Below are positions 1-7,708 of a DNA stretch of 64,000 nucleotides, one piece after another (position 1 is the first letter of the stretch; every line of letters starts with the position of its first letter). The translations under genes and the position numbers were made by a program. Below the pieces are notes generated by a model. That model did not search any database. It saw nothing but the letters and a program-made list of their open reading frames with translations, and had not been told where the DNA came from. Origin of the DNA: Bin87 sp965207585 (GTDB lineage Bacteria > Chloroflexota > Dehalococcoidia > Lucifugimonadales > UBA3495); NCBI GenBank assembly GCA_965207585.1, contig CBDBMT010000003.1, forward strand, positions 1,054,001 to 1,118,000, read 5' to 3'.

Positions 1-1
1 C

Positions 2-730
2 AAAACCAAGCCCCGGCCCCTGGCGCTGATCTGCGACGTCAGCGGCTCCATGGAACGTTACACCCGCATGCTGCTGCACTTTGTGCATACCGTCGCCGTC
101 AGCGGGCAGCAGTTGGAGGCTTTCCTTTTCGCCACGCGCCTGACCCGCATCACCCGCCACCTGGAGCACCGCGGAGTTGACCGCGCGGTGTCCGAGGTGG
201 CCCGAGCCGTGCCCGACTGGGCCGGCGGCACCCGCATCGGAGAGGCGATCAAGGCGTTCAACTATCGCTGGGCGCGTCGCGTCCTGCGCGGCGGCGCGGT
301 AGTTCTGGTCATATCCGACGGGTGGGACCGGGGGGAACCAGACCTGCTGTCCCGCGAAATGGCGCGGCTGCAACGCAGTTGCCATCGCCTGATCTGGCTC
401 AACCCGCTGTTGGGCTCCCCGGGCTACGAGCCGCTGACCCGGGGGATGCAAGCGGCGTTGCCGTACATCGACGACTTTCTGCCGGCGCACAACCTGCACA
501 GCCTGCAGGAACTGGCGCTGCACCTCAACCGGCTGACGGCGCGCCGCGAACCCCCGACGGTACGGCGAAAGTCATCCTTGAATAATGAGACGGCTGATGC
601 GCCCGCAGGTAGTGGTCCCCACGATGGCGGAGCGGCCGCCCGGTCACGGCGCGAGCTCAACCCGGCGTTGGCCCCCACTTTCCGGCACCCGCTGTGGGGT
701 CACCCCAACATACCGGGTGGAGGTGGCTAG
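2..730 (+). CDS. VWA domain protein, CoxE-like (5' end outside window)
   Basis: The open frame runs in from the left edge. Its visible part begins with a beta strand followed by a MIDAS motif Asp-Val-Ser-Gly-Ser at bases 35-49. A later threonine (GGTRIGEA) and aspartate (VISDGWDRGE) complete the usual metal-binding set of a von Willebrand A fold. Starting at the ATG at base 50 would cut off the MIDAS motif, so the true start lies upstream. CoxE-type VWA proteins usually work with a MoxR AAA+ ATPase to mature metalloenzymes, but that partner would lie off the edge and is not seen. The C-terminal 50 residues are low complexity and probably disordered. The stop overlaps the end of the convergent gene on the minus strand by 4 bp. 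Confidence 0.8.
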   Translation, partial: KTKPRPLALICDVSGSMERYTRMLLHFVHTVAVSGQQLEAFLFATRLTRITRHLEHRGVDRAVSEVARAVPDWAGGTRIGEAIKAFNYRWARRVLRGGAVVLVISDGWDRGEPDLLSREMARLQRSCHRLIWLNPLLGSPGYEPLTRGMQAALPYIDDFLPAHNLHSLQELALHLNRLTARREPPTVRRKSSLNNETADAPAGSGPHDGGAAARSRRELNPALAPTFRHPLWGHPNIPGGGG

Positions 731-1152
731 CCGGCCTGGCCCGGCGCAATCTCGTTGTACAGGCTGGCCAGGGTGGTGGCCAGCGCGTGGGGCCGCTCCT
801 CGTATTCCGGAGTGGGGTACCACTCGTAGTCGAAACTGCGCACGATGTTGCCCTCGATGCTGGTGCGCAGGCTGGATACGATCACGCGGAACCCCAGGGC
901 ATGGGACGCCTGCTCGGCCAACTGCTCCAGCACGATGTTGGGACAATCGAAAATCACCATGAAGCCGCCCTGGCGCTGGCCGTCGGTCACGCGGGCGCGG
1001 AACACCTTGCCGAACAGATCGACATCCACGATGGTGTAGCGCTTTTCTTCAGCGCCGTGGTCGGGCCACCCGATGTAGATATCGCTGCCGACGTTCCAGT
1101 GGTGCATGACGCTGGCTCCCGAAACAGGTTCGCGCAATCGTAACCATGACAT
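727..1152 (-). CDS. conserved hypothetical protein (about 126-141 aa)
   Basis: This small protein has acidic and aromatic-rich sequence (DYEWYPTPEYEERPHALATTLASLYNEIAP near the C-terminus) and no transmembrane segment or motif I recognise. The start could be the ATG at 1152 (MSWLRLRE) or the ATG at 1107 (MHHWNVGSDIYIGWPD). The second fits a soluble domain better, since the first 15 residues are unlike the rest. It is convergent with the VWA gene (4-bp overlap) and divergent from the SppA-like gene. Codon use matches its neighbours and it covers a region with no competing gene, so I think it is real. Function unknown. Confidence 0.55.
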   Translation of the reverse strand: MSWLRLREPVSGASVMHHWNVGSDIYIGWPDHGAEEKRYTIVDVDLFGKVFRARVTDGQRQGGFMVIFDCPNIVLEQLAEQASHALGFRVIVSSLRTSIEGNIVRSFDYEWYPTPEYEERPHALATTLASLYNEIAPGQAG

Positions 1153-1218
1153 GAAACCGATGCAAGGTTGAATGCGTATAACGCGACAATTGACGGTTGT
1201 GTGTGTCGCGCAAGCGTG

Positions 1219-1227
1219 TGGTACGAT
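1219..1227 (+). promoter_or_regulatory. extended -10 promoter element for the SppA-like gene
   Basis: TGgTACGAT is a good extended -10 hexamer (TGn then TACGAT at 1222-1227). It lies 12 bp upstream of the in-frame GTG at 1240, which would give a very short leader. No convincing -35 is present at the right distance; the nearby TTGACG at 1190-1195 is 26 bp away. Confidence 0.4.
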
Positions 1228-1239
1228 ATTCCCCTGATC

Positions 1240-2229
1240 GTGGAAACACTGAGTACATTGCGCAGAGCGCTGACCAGTTGGTATTTCGCCGGCCCGGCGG
1301 CCGTCATCCTCGGCCTCGTGATCGGCGGGGTGATATTTTTCTTCGTCGCTCCCGGCAAGCCGGCCATTGGCGTGATCAACATCCCGTTCACGGTGATAGA
1401 TGGAGGCTCCGCGCACGTCATCGGGCAGCACCTGGATTACGCCCTGCAGGACGACTCGATCAAAGGGGTGGTGATCTCCCTCTCCAGCCCGGGCGGGGGT
1501 GCGTCCGCCAGCGAGCGTCTGTACTTCCACACCCGCCGCCTGCGCGAAGAAAAGCCGGTGGTCATCGTCATGAACGGCATGGTTGCCAGCGGTGGCTTCA
1601 TGATGGCCATGGCCGGCAACTACATCTACGCCCAGCCGTCGTCCCTCGTCGGCAACGTTGGCGTCGTGGGGATATCGGGCGGGACGCTGCCGCCAGTTTT
1701 GCCCGAAATCATCACCACCACCGGCCCGCACAAGCTGACCGGCGGCTCCAGGCAGCATTGGATCGAATTGATTGACGTGATAAAGGACCGGTTCGCGAAG
1801 ATGGTGATGCATGAGCGCGGCGACCGTATTCGCATAACCGAGGCCCAGTTGCTCGAAGGTAAACTCTACGCGGGTCAGGATGCAGTGTCCCTGGGCTTGG
1901 CCGACGCCATCGGCGTAACCGGCGACGGGGTCGAAAAAGCGGCCGAACTGGCCGGCATCGGAAGATACGGCGTCGTCGACGTGAACGCGAAGGTGTTCGA
2001 GAAATACGGATGGCGCGCACAGCTCACGCACGTGCCGCTGGATGCAATCCCCGGGGATGGCGCGGCCACCGAGTCCAAATCGGACCGCGCCGGCGAAACG
2101 CCCGAAGATCAGTATGGGCAACCACTGATGGGATTATTGGATCAGGAACAGGTGAACCCACTTTCGGATTTGCCGATCGAGGTCGGACAGCCGAACATCT
2201 ACTACCTGTATGCGGGTTATGGCCACTAA
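1240..2229 (+). CDS. SppA-like signal peptide peptidase / S49 family serine protease
   Basis: Membrane-anchored serine protease of the ClpP/crotonase fold. One N-terminal hydrophobic segment (AGPAAVILGLVIGGVIFFFV) is followed by the S49 core. The nucleophile serine sits in NGMVASGGF and the likely general-base lysine in TTGPHKL, 48 residues later, close to the spacing in short SppA enzymes that use a Ser-Lys dyad. ITEAQLLEGKLYAGQDAVSLGLAD matches the conserved helix after the active site. An ATG at 1168 extends the protein by 24 unconvincing residues; I prefer the GTG at 1240 because the -10 element lies between them. The stop overlaps the start region of the next gene. Family role: degradation of signal peptides or misfolded membrane proteins; the substrate here is unknown. 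Confidence 0.8.
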   Translation: METLSTLRRALTSWYFAGPAAVILGLVIGGVIFFFVAPGKPAIGVINIPFTVIDGGSAHVIGQHLDYALQDDSIKGVVISLSSPGGGASASERLYFHTRRLREEKPVVIVMNGMVASGGFMMAMAGNYIYAQPSSLVGNVGVVGISGGTLPPVLPEIITTTGPHKLTGGSRQHWIELIDVIKDRFAKMVMHERGDRIRITEAQLLEGKLYAGQDAVSLGLADAIGVTGDGVEKAAELAGIGRYGVVDVNAKVFEKYGWRAQLTHVPLDAIPGDGAATESKSDRAGETPEDQYGQPLMGLLDQEQVNPLSDLPIEVGQPNIYYLYAGYGH

Positions 2230-3562
2230 ACTCGCGGGGGTGCTGATCCTCCTGGTGGTCTGTGTCGGAGTGGCATTCGCCGCGGCTTTCCTGGTTTTCT
2301 ATCGTGGCAATTACGCTGGCCCTCCCAGTGGGCAGATGGAGTACGTGCCGCCGGGCGTTGCCAGCGCCAACGACGGTACGCAGTGGACGCCGTCCGTTGG
2401 TGAACGGTCGGGCGGTCTCGTGCTGCTCGACACCCTCCACAGCAACGGTTTCTCCTCGCGAGAAATCCTGACGCTGCGCACGCGCATCGTTGCTCAGGGG
2501 TACGACCTGGAGTTGCTGGGCAACTTTGCCCGGGCATCGGAGGCGGACCGCCGCGCTCAGTTTTCGGAGCGGCTGCGCGAGGCGGACAGCCTGGTGGTCA
2601 TTACGCCGTTGGTGGCCTACTCGGCCGGCGAGGTTGACCTGATCGAGGATTTCGTGCGCAAGGGCGGCAAGCTGGTAATGGTTTCCGACCCCGGCCGCCG
2701 CGACCAGATGAACACGCTGGCCCAGCGGTTTGGCGTGCAGTTCCGTCCGGACTACCTGTTTAACCAGGTCGAGAATGACCAGAACTATCAGAACATATTC
2801 ATCAGGGATTTCCGGCCCGACGAATTGACCGCCGGTTTGGATACCATCGTGCTGTTTACCGCCGGGTCGATCACATCCTCCGGGCCCGGCCTGGCTGTCG
2901 TGGACGCTCGCACCGAGTCCGCGGTGGCGGAAAACAACGGGGATCTCTACGTGATGGCCCGGGCCGCCGACCGAAACGTCCTTGCCATTTCCGATTTCAC
3001 GTTCATGATACCGCCCAACGATTCCACGCTGGACAATGACCGCCTGCTGTCCAACATAATTGACTTTGCCACCACCAGCGACCGCGTTTTCAATTTGGCC
3101 GACTTCCCGCACTTCTATCAAACCGGTCCCGATGACGGCGTCCAGATCCTGCTGGGGCGGCCCGACCTCCTCGGCAGCGGCACGAAGCTCAAGAGCGGAC
3201 TGGAGGACTACGGCATCTCCGCTGACATCCAGGGAACCGAAGACGTGAGCCGGGACACGGTGTTCCTGGGTCTGCACGAGGACGCGCTGCAGATGCGTCA
3301 GTACCTCCAGGCTGCCGGCGTTCGGGTCGACGATGCGGTGAGCATGCCGTTCGGCCTGGAACTGGACCCGGACGGCACAGCGGTCACCGTGCTGGATCGG
3401 GAAGGAGGCCGCCACGTGTTGATTTTGTTGGGCGATACCCCCGCCACTCTCAACCGGGCCGTGACGAGTCTGTTGAGCGGCGGGTTCAGGTCCAATCTGG
3501 TCAGCGAAGTAACTGGAGTAAGCACTTCATCGGGAGCGAGTAAAGCGGGAGCGAGTAAGTAG
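2219..3562 (+). CDS. DUF4350/GldG-like membrane-anchored protein
   Basis: About 447 residues. A signal anchor (LAGVLILLVVCVGVAFAAAFLVFY) leads into a Rossmann-like domain of the DUF4350 type: LLDTLHSNGFSSREILTLRTRI, then LVVITPLVAYSAGEVDLIEDFVRKGGKLVMVSDPGRRD. This resembles the GATase-like fold of GldG/DUF4350 proteins, which are not enzymes in a proven way. The upstream ATG at 2210 is possible, but the ATG at 2219 gives a cleaner signal anchor. The start lies inside the end of the SppA-like gene, so the two are probably translationally coupled, and the lipoprotein gene begins 3 bp after the stop. The cluster looks like an envelope protein-handling operon. Identification rests on domain resemblance only. 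Confidence 0.6.
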   Translation: MATKLAGVLILLVVCVGVAFAAAFLVFYRGNYAGPPSGQMEYVPPGVASANDGTQWTPSVGERSGGLVLLDTLHSNGFSSREILTLRTRIVAQGYDLELLGNFARASEADRRAQFSERLREADSLVVITPLVAYSAGEVDLIEDFVRKGGKLVMVSDPGRRDQMNTLAQRFGVQFRPDYLFNQVENDQNYQNIFIRDFRPDELTAGLDTIVLFTAGSITSSGPGLAVVDARTESAVAENNGDLYVMARAADRNVLAISDFTFMIPPNDSTLDNDRLLSNIIDFATTSDRVFNLADFPHFYQTGPDDGVQILLGRPDLLGSGTKLKSGLEDYGISADIQGTEDVSRDTVFLGLHEDALQMRQYLQAAGVRVDDAVSMPFGLELDPDGTAVTVLDREGGRHVLILLGDTPATLNRAVTSLLSGGFRSNLVSEVTGVSTSSGASKAGASK

Positions 3563-3565
3563 TTC

Positions 3566-4921
3566 ATGAAAAGCATATCCAAAAGGCTGATTCTGCTCGT
3601 TCCGGCGCTGGCGTTGCTCGCGATGATCGCCGTCGCCTGCACCGCCCCGGCGGCCCAGGAGCCGGAAGCGGCTGCGCCAACCTCCGCTCCTGAGGCAATG
3701 ACCAACCGGGAGTCCGCGATTCCACCTCCCCCGCTCGCCGACTTCAACGAACAGCGCCAGGGCATTGACGAGGCTTGGAACCTGGTCCAGGACGACTTCG
3801 ACCAGTGGCGCGCCGACCTGACAATGTGCCATCCCACCACGATGACCGAGGCCCTGAGCGAGTTTGCCATCGAGTTCAACAGTGTCACCGAGGGGGCGCG
3901 GGACCTCACCCGCACCAAGACCACCGGGGAGTTCGCCGACAAGCTGATCACGGCAGCAGAAGAAGAGGAGGCCGCCTTCCGGCAGCTCCGCGACCGCTGG
4001 CAGCCCGGAAACGTCTCCCTGTTTGAAAACGTCGAAACGCAGCGCAACCTGGCGGCCCAGGCGCAGCGTGAGGCCAGAGACCAGTCTCTCGCGCTGCGCG
4101 CCCAGCTGGAGGAGGCGACGGACCCCGCCGACATCGAGGAGTTCGAGGGGGCCCTCGAAGGCGTTGAGAGCAGCATTGGGGAGGTCCGCTCGGACTACAA
4201 GAAACTGAAGGACGACGCGGAGGACATGGAAGCTTCCGAAGTCAACAGCGAGTTGGAAGCTTTGGCGGAAGCCCTGGAAACCGTCGCCGCCGACATCGAC
4301 GGCTTGCCGTCTTTGAAAGGATCCCGTGAGGCGGTCCGGGCGTTGGAAAAGGCGGTCAAAGCGGAAATCGACGTCTTCGACAGCGCCGAGGCCGAAGAAC
4401 CGGAGGATGAGGACGGAGAGGTCAAACTGCCCGACTTCAAGAAAATCGACGACGCCATAAAGGCCACCGACGGGGCGCTGGACAAGGTCGTCGACGTTCT
4501 GCATGACCTTGCCGTCGACGACCCGGCTGAGGCGCTGGCCGACCTCACGTTGTTCGATACTGAGCATGTTCGCCTCATGCAGTCGTGGGACAGGTTCCAC
4601 TCTAACTACAACGCCTGGCGGGCCGACGATGGCGGATGTGATCGACTCGAGGTTCTGGAGGCGCTGACCGAGTTCAGCGCCAACGTGGACGCCGTGGGCG
4701 ACAGCGTGCGCAGCCTTCCCAAGTCCGGCTACCTGGAGCCTGTGCATCGCTTGCTGATAGAAGCCATCGAAGGCGAGGAGCAAGCCTTCCGGAGCCTGCG
4801 CGACACCTGGCAGCCGTTCACCCTCGACGCCCTCCGCGCCGTCGACCGGGCGCGCATCATGAGCGATACCCGCCGCAGCGACGCGGACATCATCATTGTG
4901 GAGCTGGAAAACCGCTTCTGA
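3566..4921 (+). CDS. lipoprotein with internally duplicated helical domain
   Basis: 451 residues. A signal peptide ends in a lipobox (IAVAC, Cys25), so the protein is probably lipid-anchored. The mature protein is helical and acidic. Two blocks are related: residues about 55-155 (QGIDEAWNLVQDDFDQWRADLTMC, LSEFAIEFNSVTEGARDL, EEEAAFRQLRDRWQP) and residues about 330-435 (HVRLMQSWDRFHSNYNAWRADDGGC, LTEFSANVDAVGDSVRSL, GEEQAFRSLRDTWQP). Each ends with the same AFRxLRDxWQP motif. Between them lies a predicted coiled coil with runs of charged residues. It follows the preceding gene by 3 bp and probably belongs to the same transcript. No known family is recognised; a structural or scaffolding role in the envelope is only a guess. 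Confidence 0.75.
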   Translation: MKSISKRLILLVPALALLAMIAVACTAPAAQEPEAAAPTSAPEAMTNRESAIPPPPLADFNEQRQGIDEAWNLVQDDFDQWRADLTMCHPTTMTEALSEFAIEFNSVTEGARDLTRTKTTGEFADKLITAAEEEEAAFRQLRDRWQPGNVSLFENVETQRNLAAQAQREARDQSLALRAQLEEATDPADIEEFEGALEGVESSIGEVRSDYKKLKDDAEDMEASEVNSELEALAEALETVAADIDGLPSLKGSREAVRALEKAVKAEIDVFDSAEAEEPEDEDGEVKLPDFKKIDDAIKATDGALDKVVDVLHDLAVDDPAEALADLTLFDTEHVRLMQSWDRFHSNYNAWRADDGGCDRLEVLEALTEFSANVDAVGDSVRSLPKSGYLEPVHRLLIEAIEGEEQAFRSLRDTWQPFTLDALRAVDRARIMSDTRRSDADIIIVELENRF

Positions 4922-4945
4922 GCCCGAATCCGGTAAGGTGCGACC

Positions 4946-6001
4946 ATGCGCTTCGGCCATTTCTTCTATCCCATGAAGTTCGATGATTCGCACGATGACG
5001 TTGCGATTCAGGAATGCCTGGACGAGGCGGTGCTGGTTGAAGAGCTGGGGTACGACGCCATCTGGTTTGCGGAGCACTACTTCACCGGCGAGTGCGTATA
5101 CGGCGACCCGCTGGTGTTCGCCGGCGCGGTGGCGGTGAAAACCCGCCGGGTCCTGCTGGGTTTCGGCATCATCGAGCTCCCCCTGCACAACCCGGTGCGG
5201 GTTGCGATGCAGACTGCGCTGCTGGACAACCTCAGCCAGGGTCGCCTGGTGGTGGGAACCGCCAAAGGTTCCAACTACAACGCCTTCGAGTACATCGGCT
5301 TTGGAACCGATCCGGCGCTGGGATCAGCCCAGATGGAAGAGGCCGAGGAGCTGATGGTTACGGCGTGGACGCAGGATGAAGTCCACTTCCAGGGGGAGCA
5401 TTACCAGGTAGCATTCCCGTCGGTGCGGCCCAGGCCCTATCAGAAACCCCACCCGCCGCTGGCGCGGGCCTGCATCAACCGTGAGTCAATAATCGAAATG
5501 GCCCGCATCGGACGGCCAATCCTGCTGCGGGGCCGCTCCACCAACAGCACCGCTTCCGACATCGCTCTTTATCGCGATACCATGGCGGAAACCGGGTTCG
5601 ACGAGGCAACCATCGAGCGCAACCTGGATCAGATCTGGGTGTGGCGCGAGATGCACGTGGCCGAGAGCGATGACCAGGCGCTGGATGAGTTCATTCCGGC
5701 CAACTACGAAGCTTTCTCCACCATCCAGGCGTACCGGGACGAATGGAACCCGCCGGAGTTTCCGATGTCGCGGCAGGTTCCGCCGACGCCGAAAGAAGGC
5801 TACGCGGAGCGCCCCGATCCGGACGCGGCGGAGAACCTGGTGGGCAGCCCGCGCCGGGTGGCCGAGCAGATCGCCCTGATGCGCGACGCTGGCATACGGA
5901 ACCTGATGCTGACCAACCGGGGACTGATGCCGCCCGAGGCGACGCGGCGGTCACTGAAGCTCCTGGCAGAGCAGGTGATGCCGAAGTTCCGTGACGCCTG
6001 A
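4946..6001 (+). CDS. LLM class flavin-dependent oxidoreductase
   Basis: 351 residues, the normal size for the bacterial luciferase-like TIM-barrel family, which uses FMN or F420. The start MRFGHFFYPMKF, the segment LGYDAIWFAEHYF, the strand VAVKTRRVLLGFGIIELPLHNPVRVA and the block LDNLSQGRLVVGTAKGSNYNAFEYIGF are standard for the family. The substrate cannot be told from sequence; relatives oxidise alkanes, nitrilotriacetate or small heterocycles. It starts 24 bp after the lipoprotein stop but is functionally unrelated, so a separate promoter is possible. A repeat element follows it. Confidence 0.85.
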   Translation: MRFGHFFYPMKFDDSHDDVAIQECLDEAVLVEELGYDAIWFAEHYFTGECVYGDPLVFAGAVAVKTRRVLLGFGIIELPLHNPVRVAMQTALLDNLSQGRLVVGTAKGSNYNAFEYIGFGTDPALGSAQMEEAEELMVTAWTQDEVHFQGEHYQVAFPSVRPRPYQKPHPPLARACINRESIIEMARIGRPILLRGRSTNSTASDIALYRDTMAETGFDEATIERNLDQIWVWREMHVAESDDQALDEFIPANYEAFSTIQAYRDEWNPPEFPMSRQVPPTPKEGYAERPDPDAAENLVGSPRRVAEQIALMRDAGIRNLMLTNRGLMPPEATRRSLKLLAEQVMPKFRDA

Positions 6002-6053
6002 ATTTGAGCGTCCACCGCGAAACCCAAGGTAATCGCATGTGAAATTACATACT

Positions 6054-6157
6054 CGTCACTCCGGCGAAAGCCGGAGTCCATAAGTCGTTGAATGCTTGAT
6101 TTACGCAACGAGATTGACGATTTCGGTAAGTGGATTCCGGCTTTCGCCGGAATGACG
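6054..6157. repeat. inverted repeat (REP/MITE-like palindromic element)
   Basis: Two arms, CACTCCGGCGAAAGCCGGAG at about 6057-6076 and a reverse-complement arm ending in ATTCCGGCTTTCGCCGGAAT at about 6133-6152, enclose a 56-bp AT-richer middle. Each arm is itself a palindrome around CCGGCGAAAGCCGG. The same core occurs in the elements at 29720-29900 and 35879-36021. It occupies most of the 216-bp gap between two genes. Confidence 0.75.
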
Positions 6158-6217
6158 TGAAGTGTGAAAACTGCCTAGAGACATTCCAACACCCGGCGCG
6201 CGCTGGAGGATAACCAC

Positions 6218-6607
6218 ATGGAAAAGATCAGGAACAATCATCCCGACATCGCCCCATCGGGTTCGTCCTTCAGCCGGACGGTGCGCACGGGCGACTGGCT
6301 GTTCATCGCCGGTTGCACGGCCAGAGGCACGGAAGCCCAGGGCAAGTCGCTGATGGAGCAGACCCGTGTGACGCTGGACCGGATCGCCCGCATCGTCCGC
6401 GCCGAAGGCGGCCAGCCGTCGGACATCGTGAAGATTACGACCTTCGTCACCAGTATCCCGGCCTGGCGCGAGGAGCGCGAGACCCAGGAGGCGCTGTGGG
6501 CCGAGTTCTTCGAGGGCGCCTACCCGGCCAACACCCTGATCGAGATCACCGGACTGGCCGAGGCCGGCCTGGACGTCGAGATCGAGGCCGTCGCCGAGAT
6601 CAGCTGA
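6218..6607 (+). CDS. RidA family protein (YjgF/YER057c/UK114)
   Basis: 129 residues, family-sized. It carries the family signatures GDWLFIAGCTARG near residue 27, QTRVTLDRIARIVRAEGGQPSDIVKITTFVTSI in the centre and the C-terminal FFEGAYPANTLIEITGLAEAGLDVEIEAVAEI. True RidA deaminases use a conserved arginine to hydrolyse reactive 2-aminoacrylate and other enamines or imines released by PLP enzymes. Here the usual P-x-R-T motif is replaced by YPANTLIEI, so this may belong to another Rid subfamily without that activity. An AGGAT ribosome binding site lies upstream of the ATG. It is convergent with trpG. Confidence 0.8.
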   Translation: MEKIRNNHPDIAPSGSSFSRTVRTGDWLFIAGCTARGTEAQGKSLMEQTRVTLDRIARIVRAEGGQPSDIVKITTFVTSIPAWREERETQEALWAEFFEGAYPANTLIEITGLAEAGLDVEIEAVAEIS

Positions 6608-6628
6608 TAACAGCGCCGCATCCGCCGC

Positions 6629-7216
6629 TCACGTGGGGCGGTGGAATTCCTCCACCTGCCGCAGGTAGTTGCGCAGCAGGTCGTGGCCCACTTTGGTCAT
6701 GATCGACTCGGGGTGGAACTGGACCCCTTCCACGGGTAGCTCCTTGTGGCGCACGCCCATGATGAGGCCGTTGTCCGTCCATGCCGTCACTTCCAGGAAG
6801 TCGGGCACGGTTTCGGGGTAGATGACCAGGCTGTGGTAGCGGATGCCCTCGAACGGGTTGGGCAGGCCGGCGAAGACGCCCTTGCCATCGTGGTGGATCA
6901 TCGAGGTCTTGCCGTGGCGGATCTCCCCGGCGCGGTCCACCGTTGCGCCGTAGGCGTCGCCGATGCACTGGTGGCCCAGGCACACGCCCAGCACGGGCAG
7001 CCTGGGGCCGAAGTGCCGGATGACGTCGTTGGAGATCCCGGCCTCCCGGGGCGTGCAGGGTCCCGGGGACACCACGATCCCCTCGGGCTGCATGGCCTCG
7101 ATGTCCTCGATGGTGGTCTTGTCGTTGCGCACCACCTCGACCTCCGCGCCCAACTCGCACAGGTACTGGTAAAGGTTGTAGGTGAAGCTGTCGTAGTTGT
7201 CGATCAGAAGCAGCAT
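6629..7216 (-). CDS. trpG: anthranilate synthase component II (glutamine amidotransferase)
   Basis: 195 residues. Class I glutamine amidotransferase that supplies ammonia to TrpE for anthranilate formation from chorismate. The oxyanion segment SPGPCTPREAG, the nucleophile elbow GVCLGHQCIG (Cys79) and the catalytic FHPES near the C-terminus are all present, so the glutaminase should be active. The family also serves p-aminobenzoate synthesis (PabA), and one protein can serve both. The ATG overlaps the stop of the VOC gene in a TGATG arrangement, indicating translational coupling. It is the third gene of the trpE operon controlled by the upstream T-box. Confidence 0.9.
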   Translation of the reverse strand: MLLLIDNYDSFTYNLYQYLCELGAEVEVVRNDKTTIEDIEAMQPEGIVVSPGPCTPREAGISNDVIRHFGPRLPVLGVCLGHQCIGDAYGATVDRAGEIRHGKTSMIHHDGKGVFAGLPNPFEGIRYHSLVIYPETVPDFLEVTAWTDNGLIMGVRHKELPVEGVQFHPESIMTKVGHDLLRNYLRQVEEFHRPT

Positions 7217-7656
7217 CAGTACAACTCCACCAGTTCCAGCCAGTTGCCGTCCGGGTCCTGGCAGTAGGACGCCTTGCGCACCATGTTGCCGGCGTCGTCG
7301 TACATTGGCACCGGCGGCGTGGGGTAGCTGAGACCCCGGTTGCGCGTGTTTTCGTAGAAGGCGTCGATGTCCTCGACGTAGAAGGCCAGGTGGGCGGCCT
7401 GGACGTCGTTCTTGTCGAAATCGGCGTACCCGCCCTCGGGGTTCATGTACTGGATTAGCTCAAGCTGGTGGCCGTCGCCCATGTCGAAGAACGCGCCCTT
7501 GATGTGGGTATCCGGGAAGCCCAGCAGCGTGGTGGGGAACTCACCGGTGCGTTCGGTGCGCATGGTCAGGGTGAGGCCCAGCACGTCCGAGTAGAAGGCG
7601 ACGGCGGCCTCCAGGTCTTTGACGATGAAGCCGGTGTGGAAGAAGGATTTGAGCAT
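7216..7656 (-). CDS. VOC family protein (glyoxalase I-like)
   Basis: 146 residues with the vicinal-oxygen-chelate layout: FFHTGFIVKDLEAAVAFYSDVLGLTL at the start, GDGHQLELIQYMNP in the middle, AAHLAFYVEDIDAFYENTRNRG, and the C-terminal strand ASYCQDPDGNWLELVELY. Two beta-alpha-beta-beta-beta modules with the metal ligands His and Glu are visible, as in lactoylglutathione lyase. The true substrate is unknown. It lies between trpE and trpG and overlaps trpG by its stop codon, so it should be made in step with tryptophan synthesis genes. No role in tryptophan synthesis is known for this family. Confidence 0.85.
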   Translation of the reverse strand: MLKSFFHTGFIVKDLEAAVAFYSDVLGLTLTMRTERTGEFPTTLLGFPDTHIKGAFFDMGDGHQLELIQYMNPEGGYADFDKNDVQAAHLAFYVEDIDAFYENTRNRGLSYPTPPVPMYDDAGNMVRKASYCQDPDGNWLELVELY

Positions 7657-7708
7657 GTTGACCTCGCTTTTTCACATCGATCGACAGGATTGAAGGGATG
7701 ATCGGACG

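Noticed and set aside
1190..1227. TTGACG and TACGAT as a standard -35/-10 pair
   Set aside because: Spacer is 26 bp, far outside 16-19 bp. Only the extended -10 is kept.
727..2121. 464-codon open frame antisense to the SppA-like gene
   Set aside because: Most of it is antisense to a clear S49 protease. Only the last 126-141 codons, beyond the protease gene, look like a real protein.
2024..3415. 463-codon open frame on the minus strand
   Set aside because: Antisense shadow of the DUF4350-like gene. High GC keeps the opposite strand open; no recognisable domain or start signal.
3527..5188. 553-codon open frame on the minus strand
   Set aside because: Shadow of the lipoprotein and LLM genes, with no ribosome binding site and no family resemblance.
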